A program made the translations under genes and the position numbers. 64,000 bases of DNA from an uncultured Methanoregula sp. (GTDB taxonomy: Archaea > Halobacteriota > Methanomicrobia > Methanomicrobiales > Methanospirillaceae), in NCBI RefSeq assembly GCF_963677065.1, contig NZ_OY781872.1, positions 124,001 through 188,000 of the forward strand, given 5' to 3'. Position 1 is the stretch's first letter; each line of letters begins with the position of its first letter. The notes under the pieces were generated by a model. The model ran no database searches, was not told the DNA's origin, and saw only the letters and a program-made list of their open reading frames with translations. This document shows positions 16,342 to 25,504 of the stretch, in pieces.

Positions 16342-18051
16342 ATGATCCTCCAGTTCACACCTTACATCCTCATCCTGCTCATCTCGGGATTCGTATCAGC
16401 CGGGCTCACGATGATCGGATGGAACAACCGTGCCCTCCCGGTTGCCAGGCCGTTTATCCTCCTGATGGCAGCCGAGACCGTCTGGCTCTTCGGGTCAGCG
16501 CTGGAGATGATGAGTACCCAGCTGGATACCGTCCTCTTTCTCAACAATATCGAATACCCGGCCATGATGACGGTGCCGGTCGCCCTGCTCCTGGTCTCGC
16601 TCATCTATTCAGGCAGGGAACATTATCTCACAAAAAAGACGATCCCGCTCTTCTTCATTGTCCCTGCGCTGGTCTGCCTGCTGGTGTTCACCAATCCGTG
16701 GCATTACCTCTATTACACAGGCTTCCATGCTGAGATTCTCGGGGGTGCAGTGGTCTGGGTGTACGAGCACGGTCCGCTGTTCTGGATCATGTTCGCGTAC
16801 AATTACCTGATCGGCTCTCTCGCCCTTCTCCTTATTACAGGCCGCCTCTTCTCCCGCAATGATTTCTTCCGCCGGCAGACGATAATCATAGTCCTTGCAG
16901 CCTGTATTCCATTTCTCTTCAACCTGGCCTATGTCCTCAGCCTGGACCCGTTCCCGGATTATGACCTCACGCAGGTTGCGTTCCTCCTGACCGGTATCAT
17001 CCTCGCGGTAGGTCTGCTGCGGTACCAGCTCTTCTCCGCGATCCCGGTTGCGTACTCACGGGTCTTTGCCACGATCAGCGACGGGGTGTTTGTTCTTGAC
17101 AGCCAGTTCAGGGTTCTCGATCTCAATCCCGCAGCAGAACGGATTGCTGGAACGACACCCCACCTGGCCGCTCGCCGTAAACTCCTGACGATCCTCCCGG
17201 AAGTCTCTCCAATCCTTGAAAACCCGGTCCCGGATCCGGAGAAATGGCAGGGCGAGGCGATGCTTATCCTGGATGAGCAGCCCCGTCATTTCGACATCCA
17301 TCTGACCCCGCTTGACGCGGAAGGGACCGGGTCCAAAGGATACCTGTGCATCTTCCATGATGTGACCGGCCGCAAGCAGGCCGAACTCTCGCTCGTGACA
17401 GCCAACCGGAAGATCAACCTCCTCACCCGGATCACGCGTCATGACATCGAGAACAAGCTGATGATCCTGCATGGCTTCAATGTGCTCCTGAAAAAATCCT
17501 CCCTCACTCCTGCCCAGAACGAGTACCTGGACCGGCAGGAGACCGCCCTGAATGCTATGCGGGAACAGATCGCGTTTACACGGAAATACCAGCAGCTCGG
17601 GGTCCAGGCGCCGGTCTGGCAGGATGCCGATGCCATAGTCAGGACCGCCAAGACCCAGGTCTTCTTCAACCGGATCCGGTTCTCCTGCACGGTCGAGCCG
17701 GTCGAGATCCTTGCCGACCAGATGCTCGAACGGGTCTTCTACAACCTTCTGGACAATGCCATGCGGTATGGCGGTGAACGGATGACCGAGGTCCGGGTAA
17801 CCTCCCGCAGGGAGGGACCTTCTTTTGTTCTTGTTATTGAGGATGACGGTGAAGGGATCTCCGGGGCGGACCGGCCGCAGCTGTTCGAGCAGGGCTTTGG
17901 TAAAAATACCGGTCTGGGTCTCTTTCTCTCGCGGGAGATCCTCGCCATCACGGATATCGCGATCGATGAGAAGAGCAGCACCGGCAGCGGAGCCCGGTTT
18001 GAGATCCAGGTCCCCCCGGGGAAATTCCGGATCGCTGGCCGCAGGGAATGA
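16342..18051 (+). CDS. Sensor histidine kinase with N-terminal 7TM domain and PAS
   Basis: 569 residues. Residues 1-~225 hold seven hydrophobic segments of the histidine-kinase N-terminal 7TM type (includes GREHYLTKKTIPLFFIVP and NPWHYLYYTGF). A PAS domain follows (~240-350, FVLDSQFRVLDLNPAAERIAG), then the H-box ITRHDIENKL (His367), N-box LERVFYNLLDNAMRYG, G1 IEDDGEGI and G2 GKNTGLGLFLSREIL. It is predicted to sense a membrane or hydrophobic signal. No response regulator is adjacent. The H-box TRHDIxN matches the second kinase at 50157, a variant that I associate with methanogen kinases. Confidence 0.85.
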   Translation: MILQFTPYILILLISGFVSAGLTMIGWNNRALPVARPFILLMAAETVWLFGSALEMMSTQLDTVLFLNNIEYPAMMTVPVALLLVSLIYSGREHYLTKKTIPLFFIVPALVCLLVFTNPWHYLYYTGFHAEILGGAVVWVYEHGPLFWIMFAYNYLIGSLALLLITGRLFSRNDFFRRQTIIIVLAACIPFLFNLAYVLSLDPFPDYDLTQVAFLLTGIILAVGLLRYQLFSAIPVAYSRVFATISDGVFVLDSQFRVLDLNPAAERIAGTTPHLAARRKLLTILPEVSPILENPVPDPEKWQGEAMLILDEQPRHFDIHLTPLDAEGTGSKGYLCIFHDVTGRKQAELSLVTANRKINLLTRITRHDIENKLMILHGFNVLLKKSSLTPAQNEYLDRQETALNAMREQIAFTRKYQQLGVQAPVWQDADAIVRTAKTQVFFNRIRFSCTVEPVEILADQMLERVFYNLLDNAMRYGGERMTEVRVTSRREGPSFVLVIEDDGEGISGADRPQLFEQGFGKNTGLGLFLSREILAITDIAIDEKSSTGSGARFEIQVPPGKFRIAGRRE

Positions 18052-18154
18052 TTTCTGCCTGCTATTTTGATTCTCAAAAACCTTGGGTGACAGCGTCCTT
18101 GTAAATCCCAAATAATTCCGGGCGGATATCAGGGGATCGATCCGTTCCACACCA

Positions 18155-18165
18155 TTTAAATATTT
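18155..18165 (+). promoter_or_regulatory. TATA box of the aldo/keto reductase operon
   Basis: TTTAAATATTT, about 62 bases before the ATG at 18217. Transcription should start near 18190, inside the palindrome at 18180-18195. Confidence 0.55.
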
Positions 18166-18179
18166 CAATCCCCAACGAA

Positions 18180-18195
18180 TTGACTGACTAGTCAA
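18180..18195 (+). promoter_or_regulatory. Predicted TetR operator
   Basis: TTGACTGACTAGTCAA: outer arms TTGACT/AGTCAA and a perfect 10-base palindrome TGACTAGTCA. It lies 15 bases downstream of the TATA box, over the expected start site, where a bound repressor would block transcription. The second gene of the operon encodes a TetR protein, so autoregulation is the simple reading. Confidence 0.6.
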
Positions 18196-18216
18196 TTTAC
18201 AAAACGGAGATCTTTC

Positions 18217-19458
18217 ATGTTATACCGAACCGTCCCAAAAACCGGCGACAGACTCTCGATCCTCGGCTTCGGGTGCATGCGCTACCCGTCCAACCGGACC
18301 GGGGGGGTTGACGAGGAACGCACGATCCGGCAGATCCGGCAGGCCATTGACGGCGGCGTCAATTACCTTGACACTGCACCGGTCTACCACATGGGGAAGA
18401 GCGAACCGGTGCTCGCAAAGGCGCTGGCCGATGGTTACCGCGGGAAAGTCCGGATTGCAACCAAGCTGCCCCACTGGTCGGTCTTCGAGCGGGAGGACAT
18501 GGACCGGATCCTCGACACCCAGCTCAGAACGCTCCGGACCGATCACATCGATTACTACCTGCTCCACAGCATCAGCAGGAGCAGCTTTGAGAGCATGAAG
18601 AGCCTCGGGATCTTCGGGTTCCTCGATTCGGCAAAGGAGGACGGGAGGATCCGGCAGGCCGGCTTCTCCACCCACGCGAGCAACGCGGTCTTCCGCGAGA
18701 TCGTGGATGCCTACGACTGGGACTTCTGCCAGATCCAGTACAATTATCTTGACGAGCACAACCAGGCAGGAAAAGACGGGCTCGAATATGCAGCGGGAAA
18801 AGATCTGGCGGTGATGATCATGGAACCCCTGCGGGGCGGCAACCTGGCCGGGCGGGTGCCGGACTCGATCCAGGCAATCTGGGACAAGGCACCCGTGAAG
18901 CGATCGCCCGCCGAGTGGGCGCTCCGCTGGGTCTGGAACCACCCGGAAGTGACCGTTGTCCTCTCCGGCATGAACGACGAGGCGCACATTGAAGAAAATC
19001 TCAGGGCCGCAGAGACGGCGCTTCCCGGTTCACTGACCGGGGAGGAACTCGCAACAATCAGTGAGGCCCGCGACGAGTACCGGCGCCTTATGAAAGTCGG
19101 GTGCACGGGCTGCGGGTACTGCATGCCCTGCCCGGCGGGCGTGGACATCCCCGGCTGTTTTGCAAGTTACAACAGCCATGCCCTCTTTCCCCATGACCGG
19201 AGTGTGAAATTCCATTATATCGGGCAGCACGGGGGCCTCATGGGAGAGAAATCCTCGGCCGGGCTCTGCCGGCAGTGCGGCAGATGCACGAAAGCCTGCC
19301 CGCAGCACCTGCCCATTCCGTTACTGATGAAAGACGTGGCCCGGGATATGGAGGGGATGATGAACGTGGTGGTGCCGGTCCTCCGGGGCGGGATCTGGTG
19401 CATGAATAAATTCGGCCGGGTCCGCCGGGCGATTACGGGTGACAAGTCCCATGCCTGA
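18217..19458 (+). CDS. Aldo/keto reductase with C-terminal 4Fe-4S domain
   Basis: 413 residues. The N-terminal ~290 residues are an AKR TIM barrel: LGFGCMRYP, NYLDTAPVYHMGKSE (catalytic Asp/Tyr), RIATKLP (Lys) and YYLLHSI (His). The C-terminal part has CTGCGYCMPCPAGVDIPG and CRQCGRCTKACPQHLPIP, ferredoxin-like motifs of the archaeal/clostridial 'aldo/keto reductase, 4Fe-4S' family. Likely an NAD(P)H- or ferredoxin-linked carbonyl reductase in the cytoplasm; substrate unknown. First gene of an operon with a TetR regulator and an ABC exporter, which suggests a role in handling a toxic small molecule. Confidence 0.88.
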   Translation: MLYRTVPKTGDRLSILGFGCMRYPSNRTGGVDEERTIRQIRQAIDGGVNYLDTAPVYHMGKSEPVLAKALADGYRGKVRIATKLPHWSVFEREDMDRILDTQLRTLRTDHIDYYLLHSISRSSFESMKSLGIFGFLDSAKEDGRIRQAGFSTHASNAVFREIVDAYDWDFCQIQYNYLDEHNQAGKDGLEYAAGKDLAVMIMEPLRGGNLAGRVPDSIQAIWDKAPVKRSPAEWALRWVWNHPEVTVVLSGMNDEAHIEENLRAAETALPGSLTGEELATISEARDEYRRLMKVGCTGCGYCMPCPAGVDIPGCFASYNSHALFPHDRSVKFHYIGQHGGLMGEKSSAGLCRQCGRCTKACPQHLPIPLLMKDVARDMEGMMNVVVPVLRGGIWCMNKFGRVRRAITGDKSHA

Positions 19459-20074
19459 CCCGGTCAGCGACAAACAGGAAGCGATCCTTGACGCGGCCCT
19501 CCGGCTCTTCACCGAACGGGGTTTCTTCGGGACCCCGACATCGCTCATCTCGAAAGAGGCCGGTGTTGCAACCGGCACGCTCTTCTTTTATTTCAAAACA
19601 AAAGAGGAACTCATCGATACCCTCTACCTCAGGGTCAAGGCCGAGGCCGCAGAGGCGATGTGCAGGGGTCTCGAAGGAGAGCCCGATGCAAAAGCCAAAC
19701 TGAACCGCCTTGGCCGCAATGCGATAGCATGGGGAATGAAAAACCCAAAGAAGATGAAGTTCATGGAATTTTTTGCCCATTCGCCGTTCGTGTCCACAAC
19801 GGCACAGGAGGAGGGCATGTCCCGGTTCCTTTTCCTTCTGGACCTGATCGAAGAGGGGATCCGGGAAGGATCGATCCGCAACTATGACCCGAAACTCCTT
19901 ATCTTCATGATGGCCTCGTCGTTCTCCGGCCTTATTGCCCGCATTGCTGCAGCAGAATCCGATGCGGAGCGGGAGCAAATCATGAACCAGGGCATGGAAT
20001 TTATCTGGAGCGGTTTTTCAGCCGACACGGTTAAGGGACAGAAGAACAACAGGACAAAACCAGGGAGAACGTGA
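19451..20074 (+). CDS. TetR/AcrR family regulator
   Basis: 207 residues. Helix-turn-helix near residues 14-50: AILDAALRLFTERGFFGTPT, then EAGVATGTLFFYFKTKEEL, the standard TetR DNA-binding head. The C-terminal ligand domain is divergent. I choose ATG 19451, which overlaps the end of the reductase gene; a GTG four codons upstream is possible. The predicted operator is the palindrome 18180-18195 upstream of the first gene. Probably a ligand-responsive repressor of reductase and exporter. Confidence 0.85.
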   Translation: MPDPVSDKQEAILDAALRLFTERGFFGTPTSLISKEAGVATGTLFFYFKTKEELIDTLYLRVKAEAAEAMCRGLEGEPDAKAKLNRLGRNAIAWGMKNPKKMKFMEFFAHSPFVSTTAQEEGMSRFLFLLDLIEEGIREGSIRNYDPKLLIFMMASSFSGLIARIAAAESDAEREQIMNQGMEFIWSGFSADTVKGQKNNRTKPGRT

Positions 20075-20078
20075 TAGC

Positions 20079-20804
20079 ATGACATCCATTCTGGAAGCAA
20101 AGGATCTTTCGAAGAGGTATGGCGAAGTGACAGCCGTGAACCATGTCTCGCTTGCGGTAAAAGAAGGAGCGCTCTTCGGCCTTCTCGGACCAAACGGATC
20201 CGGCAAGACAACGATCATCAAGATGCTGACCGGCCAGACCCGGCCAAGCTCGGGATCAGCGAGCGTGCTCGGGCTGGACGTTGCCGCAGACCCGGTCGGG
20301 GTCCGGGCCCGGGTGGGAATCATTCCCGAGCAGGAGACTCCCCCGAGTTTCCTCACTGCCCGGGAATACCTTGAATTTGTCGGGGCGGTAAGGAAGATTC
20401 CTGACATTGGTGAAAAGGCAGACTGGTGGTTCGATTTCCTGGAGTTTGGGGACAAGAAGAATGTGCTCTGCAAGGATCTCTCGCGGGGCACCCGGCAGAA
20501 ACTGATGTTTGCCCAGGCCTTCATCCACGAGCCGGCGCTCGCCCTCATCGATGAGCCCTTGATCAATTTCGATCCTATCATGCAGGATCTTGTCAAGGAC
20601 TACCTTGCCGGTTACGTGAAGAAGAAAAAGACCATCTTCATCTCCACCCATATCCTGGAAGTTGCCGAGGAGATCTGCTCGGAATTTGCCATCCTGCACA
20701 AGGGCAACCTGCTCCATACCGGCCCGGTGGCAGATCTGACTGCAAGAAACGAACACCTTGCCTCGTTCTTCCTCTCGCTTGTCCGGAAGGATCGCCATGC
20801 TTGA
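20079..20804 (+). CDS. ABC transporter ATP-binding protein
   Basis: 241 residues. Walker A LLGPNGSGKTTIIKML, Q-loop region GIIPEQETPP, signature DLSRGTRQKLMFAQAF, Walker B LALIDEPLINFD and H-loop FISTHILE. It is of the CcmA/DRA type used for export or resistance (ABC-2). Starts 5 bases after tetR; its stop lies inside the permease gene (8-base overlap). Drives the permease encoded next. Confidence 0.92.
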   Translation: MTSILEAKDLSKRYGEVTAVNHVSLAVKEGALFGLLGPNGSGKTTIIKMLTGQTRPSSGSASVLGLDVAADPVGVRARVGIIPEQETPPSFLTAREYLEFVGAVRKIPDIGEKADWWFDFLEFGDKKNVLCKDLSRGTRQKLMFAQAFIHEPALALIDEPLINFDPIMQDLVKDYLAGYVKKKKTIFISTHILEVAEEICSEFAILHKGNLLHTGPVADLTARNEHLASFFLSLVRKDRHA

Positions 20805-22203
20805 ACTCTTCAGAAACATGGCAAAAGAGGAGTGGCGGATGCACTCCACGATGTTCGGGAGCCTCTCCTTTGCGCTCTTCCCGGTGATGATCTTCGGGAT
20901 CGCGTTCATGAGCTCGTTCCTCCTGCCGCTCCTGCGGACAAGCATGCCTGCGGGAAACATCGCGCTCATGACCCATGCCAGTTTTCTTATGCTCGGGTTC
21001 ATGGTCGGGGCGTTCGGCCTGCTCGGGAACGAGGTGATGAACAGGAGATTCGGGCAGGCAAGCCTGCTCGCCTACTCTGCCCGGAGCCTGCCGCTCTCCG
21101 GCCGGTTCATCTTTGCAAACTTCGTAGTCAAGGACCTCGTCTACTACTTCTTCCTCTGGGTCTTCCCGTTCGGCTTCGGGTACATCCTTGCATCGCCATT
21201 CATCGGTGTGCCCCTTGCAGGAGCCCTGCTCCTCCTCCTGACGCTGACCCTCTCGTTCCTCTTCGGCCTCTGCATCGTCTTCTTCCTCTCGACCGTCTAT
21301 GCCCGGTCGCGTGCCCTGCTCTGGCTGCTCGTGCTCCTCCTCGGGGCCGGCTGCGGTACATTCCTTGCACTCACCGGCACGAACCCGGCTCTCGTCTTCC
21401 CGCCGCTCCTGCTCTACTTTGCGTTCTCGTGGCCGGCATTCATCCTCTCCTCCGCGGTCCTCGTCATCCTGTTTGCGGTATCGGTTGTCCTCTTCGACCC
21501 GCAGGAGACCGAAAAGAGCAGGGAAGTGAAGAATTCCTTCTCCCCGCTCCTCTCGAAGTTCTCGTTCCTGCCCAACCCGCCCCTTGCCGCAAAGGATATG
21601 ATCGACCTGTACCGGAGCGGGAGCATTGTCGGCCAGACCCTCTTCTCGTTTGTCATCCCGCTCGCGGTCATCTGGTTCTTCCTCTCGCTCTTAGGCCCGT
21701 ACCTTCCCCCGCACGGGCTCATCTTCATGTTTGCCATCATAGCAGGAGTCATTGCCTCGACCATGTACACGTGGGTCACGATGTTCGACAGCTTCGGGCC
21801 GTATGCCTGCCTGCCGGTTGCGGTCAGCACGCTGATTGCCGGGAAAGTTACCACGTTCTCAATCCTGCAGATCGTTCCTGCAATCTTCATTGCGGTTGTG
21901 TCAGTCCTTACCGGGGAGACTGCGAACCTTGTTCCTGCAGTCGTGCTCTGCCTCGCAGTATCATTCTATGCTGCCGGCGCGATGGTGTGGCTGACCGGCC
22001 TCTCCCCGAATGTGCTCGTGTACGATGTAAAAGTCCTCTTTGTTTACCTTATCCTCGTCGGAATCGCCCTGACGCTCTTCACGGCGGTTGCATTTGCAAA
22101 TCCCATCTATGCCATCTCATCCCTGCTCCTCCTCGTGCCGGCCTGGCTGTTTGTCCGGAAAGCAAAAGTGAAATGGGATGCTGTCGACCCGGCAGGATTC
22201 TGA
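20797..22203 (+). CDS. ABC transporter permease, ~12 TM segments
   Basis: 468 residues, strongly hydrophobic with about 12 predicted membrane helices (for example MIFGIAFMSSFLLPLL, LVYYFFLWVFPFGFGYIL, LAVIWFFLSLLGPYL and ALTLFTAVAFANPIYAISS). A hydrophilic central loop (FDPQETEKSREVKNSFSPLL) separates two halves. I start at ATG 20797 (MLELFRNMAKEEW), which overlaps the ATPase gene. Likely an export permease for an unknown, possibly membrane-active, compound. Confidence 0.85.
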   Translation: MLELFRNMAKEEWRMHSTMFGSLSFALFPVMIFGIAFMSSFLLPLLRTSMPAGNIALMTHASFLMLGFMVGAFGLLGNEVMNRRFGQASLLAYSARSLPLSGRFIFANFVVKDLVYYFFLWVFPFGFGYILASPFIGVPLAGALLLLLTLTLSFLFGLCIVFFLSTVYARSRALLWLLVLLLGAGCGTFLALTGTNPALVFPPLLLYFAFSWPAFILSSAVLVILFAVSVVLFDPQETEKSREVKNSFSPLLSKFSFLPNPPLAAKDMIDLYRSGSIVGQTLFSFVIPLAVIWFFLSLLGPYLPPHGLIFMFAIIAGVIASTMYTWVTMFDSFGPYACLPVAVSTLIAGKVTTFSILQIVPAIFIAVVSVLTGETANLVPAVVLCLAVSFYAAGAMVWLTGLSPNVLVYDVKVLFVYLILVGIALTLFTAVAFANPIYAISSLLLLVPAWLFVRKAKVKWDAVDPAGF

Positions 22204-22206
22204 TCA

Positions 22207-22213
22207 TTTTTTT
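22207..22213 (+). terminator. Poly-T terminator after ABC operon
   Basis: T7 directly after the permease stop. A GC hairpin CCCGTTCGCTGACGGGAACG lies further on near 22289, without a T run. Confidence 0.45.
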
Positions 22214-22372
22214 CCGTATTCCGGACAACGAAAGCCCGGCCGGCAGATCGTTCGGTCATTCTTTGGAATGCAGTGTCCGGGCAGATCCCGTTCGCTGACG
22301 GGAACGGGGGATACGCCGGCTCTCCCCTGCAAGTGTTTATTGTCTTTCCCTCCCAATCGTTAAGACCATAGC

Positions 22373-23737
22373 ATGTCGGCCACCCAGTTTTTCCCCATCC
22401 CGCCTGAACTGTTCGCTCTTGTCTGCGATACAGTCAGCAAGAAAGTATCCCGGCTCCCGTTCCTGCGGGGCGGGGTGAACGTCAACGGGGAACTGCTGGG
22501 CGTTGTCATGGAATCGCTCAATGCGGAAGCCAAAAAAACCCTTCCCCTTACAACGCCGCAAAACACTCTTGAGCGGCCGGAGGACGGGCTCGATCGCTGC
22601 ATCGAGGAGCGGCTTCACATTCCTGCAAAAAATATTGTGCCGGTGATTACGGAGGTGGTGATTGAAGCAGGGATTGCCGAACCGGCCCAGATCCTTGACC
22701 GGCGCTATTCCCATCCCCGCAAAGGCATCCGCCTTCTTCCCCCCTGGACCTGGCACATCGCATCACCGGCACCGTCGGTGAATCTTTTCGGATCCGGGGA
22801 GGACGGCAACGGTTCGCCGTTCTCCTGGATGAGCCTCTGCCCGGTCTGCCGGACCGGCATCCTGAACCGGGTTACAGGAAAACAGCTCTTCGGCATTCCG
22901 CACACCGAATTCTACATCGAGTGTTCCCATTGCGGGGCAAAATTCATACCGGTCGGGACCCAGTTCCGCCTGGTATCCATCTCGAGCATCCGCGACCCCC
23001 TCTGGAAGAAGAACCTGGACAAAACATTTCCTCCCGAGACCTGGGCAGCTCTTGCGCGCGGCACGAGCCCCGGGGGAAACCCGCTCCTCAGGAAAGCGGA
23101 GAAAAAGCCGGAGAGCCCGCCGGTTGCAACCCCGGCATTTTCGTTAACGCAGCTCAAGGACGGTTCTTTTGCCGTACCGTTCGAGGGAAAGACCATCTAT
23201 TTCCGGCCGGTGAAACTGGCCTTCTCCGGCGGACTGAAAAGCGATCTGTTTGCCCGGTCAAAACTTATTCTTGCAGACATTCTGGAAAAGCCGGCATACG
23301 GGCACCTGCGATCTCCCGTGAATGCGAAATATTCACGCTACCTCCCCATGGCTCTGGGCCTTTTCCTTGGCCAGCTCAAGGAGCGGCATGATCCGTTCTA
23401 CTGCGAGTTCCTCAACATATACGGGGATGAGAAATACGGCACGTTCCGGCTCGAAGAGTCCAGGGACTCCGACAAAAAAGCAGTCCTCATCGTGGTGGTC
23501 AGGAAAGGTCTGTATCACGTGACGGACTGCCCGGCGAGTGTCAGCAAAACGGTCAACGATACCTTCGGCCGCCTCCTGCCCGATGACTGCCTGCTCGATC
23601 ACGACAGCATGCGGTGCCGGATAAATGCGGTTCTCAGCAACAACAAAACCGATGCCGGCCTGTATGTGTATCCGTGCGAGAGCGAGGATGAGCGGAAGAA
23701 GATCCAGAGCAGTATCAGCGGACACCTGTCCGTCTGA
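22373..23737 (+). CDS. Hypothetical protein with zinc-ribbon
   Basis: 454 residues, unrecognised. Residues ~155-190 have CPVCRTGI and CSHCGAKF, a likely zinc ribbon. The N-terminal part (PIPPELFALVCDTVSKKVS) and C-terminal part (KAVLIVVVRKGLYHV, DSMRCRINAVLSN) have no assignable fold. The middle stretch (SLTQLKDGSFAVPFEGKTIY) resembles a beta-rich signal domain. Start ATG 22373. It stands alone between poly-T and the next zinc-ribbon gene and may be lineage-specific for Methanomicrobiales. Confidence 0.6.
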   Translation: MSATQFFPIPPELFALVCDTVSKKVSRLPFLRGGVNVNGELLGVVMESLNAEAKKTLPLTTPQNTLERPEDGLDRCIEERLHIPAKNIVPVITEVVIEAGIAEPAQILDRRYSHPRKGIRLLPPWTWHIASPAPSVNLFGSGEDGNGSPFSWMSLCPVCRTGILNRVTGKQLFGIPHTEFYIECSHCGAKFIPVGTQFRLVSISSIRDPLWKKNLDKTFPPETWAALARGTSPGGNPLLRKAEKKPESPPVATPAFSLTQLKDGSFAVPFEGKTIYFRPVKLAFSGGLKSDLFARSKLILADILEKPAYGHLRSPVNAKYSRYLPMALGLFLGQLKERHDPFYCEFLNIYGDEKYGTFRLEESRDSDKKAVLIVVVRKGLYHVTDCPASVSKTVNDTFGRLLPDDCLLDHDSMRCRINAVLSNNKTDAGLYVYPCESEDERKKIQSSISGHLSV

Positions 23738-23848
23738 CAATCCACACGATCAACCGGTCCGGCTGTCGGGTACCGATCAGAGAATTTTTCTTATCTAATG
23801 AGAACATTATAGTTAGCTAATCCGGATATCGTACAACGGAGTCCATCG

Positions 23849-25291
23849 ATGAAATGCCCTCACTGCGGGATGAATATCAGAGATAATGTCGTAGAATGCG
23901 GCTATTGCGGCGGGAAGATAGCCAGGCATCCGGAGAAACCGGCAGGTTCCCCGGGAAAGACTGCAGCTCCGGGAAGCATGACCGCAAAGGGCACATCACC
24001 GAAACCGGCTGCCGATGATCCTGATATGGAAGACGAAGAGGGAGGAGGCCTTTCCGCATACCTGCAGCAGGGCGAACAGGTTCTGATAGGCTCGCTCAAC
24101 GTATCCGTCAAAAAATTCTTTTTCCATGCCTACCTTACCAACCAGCGGATCTTTCTCATCGATACCCAGGAGAAGAAACTCAAGGTCACCGCAAAGGACG
24201 TGCCGCGCGATACCATCGTGGGGAGCATTGTTGAATTCTCCGAGAACTCGGATCCCGTGCTCGTCCTCTCCATCCGTTCCCAGGATGACGATGTCAAGAC
24301 CTTGAAACTGGTCTTTGCCCAGAACGGGATGGACCGGTCCAGCGAGATCGACGAATGGATCTCCCTGCTCCAGGAAGCAGAAGCCCCCAAGAAAGGCCGG
24401 AAACCGGCAGCAGAAGTCAGACGCGAACCGGAACCCGTTGAGGAAGAAGAGCCGGAACCGGAAGAAGTTGAAGAAGAGCCGCCGGTAATGAAGAGGCCCG
24501 TAAAACCACCGGTACGCCAGGAACTTCACCCGGCCAGAAAACCGGTCAAGGATTACGAGCGGCAGCCACCGGTCAAGCGGATCCAGTCGCCCTACAAGGT
24601 CCCGGAAGAAGAGCCCGAACCGGAGCCGGAACCCGAAATCCCGCAGCCCCAGCGCCGACCGGTGGTGCGACCGGTTACCGAACCCGTGCGACGGCCGGTC
24701 ATATCTTCCAGCTATGACGAGGATACGTATTCTCCCGAGCCGGCAGTACCCCAGGTCAGGAAACCGGAAGTCCAGACCGCCATGAAAGTGGCAATGAAGG
24801 GGGCAGTAAAGAACCCTGTCCCGCAGGCGCCCCAGCCGGTAAGAAGGATGGTTGCCCAGCCGGTACGGGAGCCTGAACCGGAACCGGAATTCGTTCCCGA
24901 ACCCGAGCCGGAAGTGCGGCAGCCGGTCCGCAGGCCGGTTGCCCGGGAGATCCCGCCGGAACTGAAGCGTCACGAAGAGCTGGCTGCCGAATCTCCCCAG
25001 TTCTGCCATAACTGCGGCAAGAAACTCCCCCATTCAGCCAATTTCTGCCCGGGCTGCGGCACAAAACTGGGCCAGCACAGGACCCTGCCCCATTCCCGCA
25101 CCCCGACCGTGCCGGCTGACCGGAAGATGACGCGAACGGATCCTCCCGCTCACGAACAGCGGTCGTCCCGCACCAGCGACGATACTGATGAGGATGAGAT
25201 CGGCGAAGTTCCGGTACCAGTAAAACCACCGGTCAAGAAAGCCCCAAAAGGCAGCGAGATGACAATTCTCCATAAATTCCTCAGGCGATAA
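23849..25291 (+). CDS. Zinc-ribbon / PH-like / Pro-Glu-rich protein
   Basis: 480 residues in four parts: N-terminal zinc ribbon CPHCGMNIRDNVVECGYCGG (3-22); a bacterial-PH-like beta domain (~70-185, FHAYLTNQRIFLIDTQEKKL); a long low-complexity linker rich in Pro, Glu, Arg and Val with repeated 'EPEPEPE' and 'RRPV' units (~200-390); and a second zinc ribbon CHNCGKKLPHSANFCPGCG near 400. The linker is probably disordered and could bind partners or membranes. No catalytic motif seen. TATA-like CATTATAG lies ~40 bases upstream. Confidence 0.65.
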   Translation: MKCPHCGMNIRDNVVECGYCGGKIARHPEKPAGSPGKTAAPGSMTAKGTSPKPAADDPDMEDEEGGGLSAYLQQGEQVLIGSLNVSVKKFFFHAYLTNQRIFLIDTQEKKLKVTAKDVPRDTIVGSIVEFSENSDPVLVLSIRSQDDDVKTLKLVFAQNGMDRSSEIDEWISLLQEAEAPKKGRKPAAEVRREPEPVEEEEPEPEEVEEEPPVMKRPVKPPVRQELHPARKPVKDYERQPPVKRIQSPYKVPEEEPEPEPEPEIPQPQRRPVVRPVTEPVRRPVISSSYDEDTYSPEPAVPQVRKPEVQTAMKVAMKGAVKNPVPQAPQPVRRMVAQPVREPEPEPEFVPEPEPEVRQPVRRPVAREIPPELKRHEELAAESPQFCHNCGKKLPHSANFCPGCGTKLGQHRTLPHSRTPTVPADRKMTRTDPPAHEQRSSRTSDDTDEDEIGEVPVPVKPPVKKAPKGSEMTILHKFLRR

Positions 25292-25504
25292 TTTTTTAAT
25301 CGGATCTTGTTCCCAAACGGGCATCCACACCGGATACTCCGGCCCTTATTCCTGCAAGAAAAACACGATTCTTTTGTGAACCACGGGGCTGAACCGGCTC
25401 CAGGTATTACCGGGAATAATAAAAAAGCAGACACAATTGTGCTATTAGAAATCGTTATAAGAATACCAGTCCTTTTAATAGTACGAAGTGTCACGAGGAA
25501 ATCA

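Noticed and set aside
22298..22832. Second plus-strand frame of 488 codons across the ABC permease
   Set aside because: Shadow frame rich in Arg, Pro and His; the other frame encodes a clear permease with the right coupling to the ATPase.
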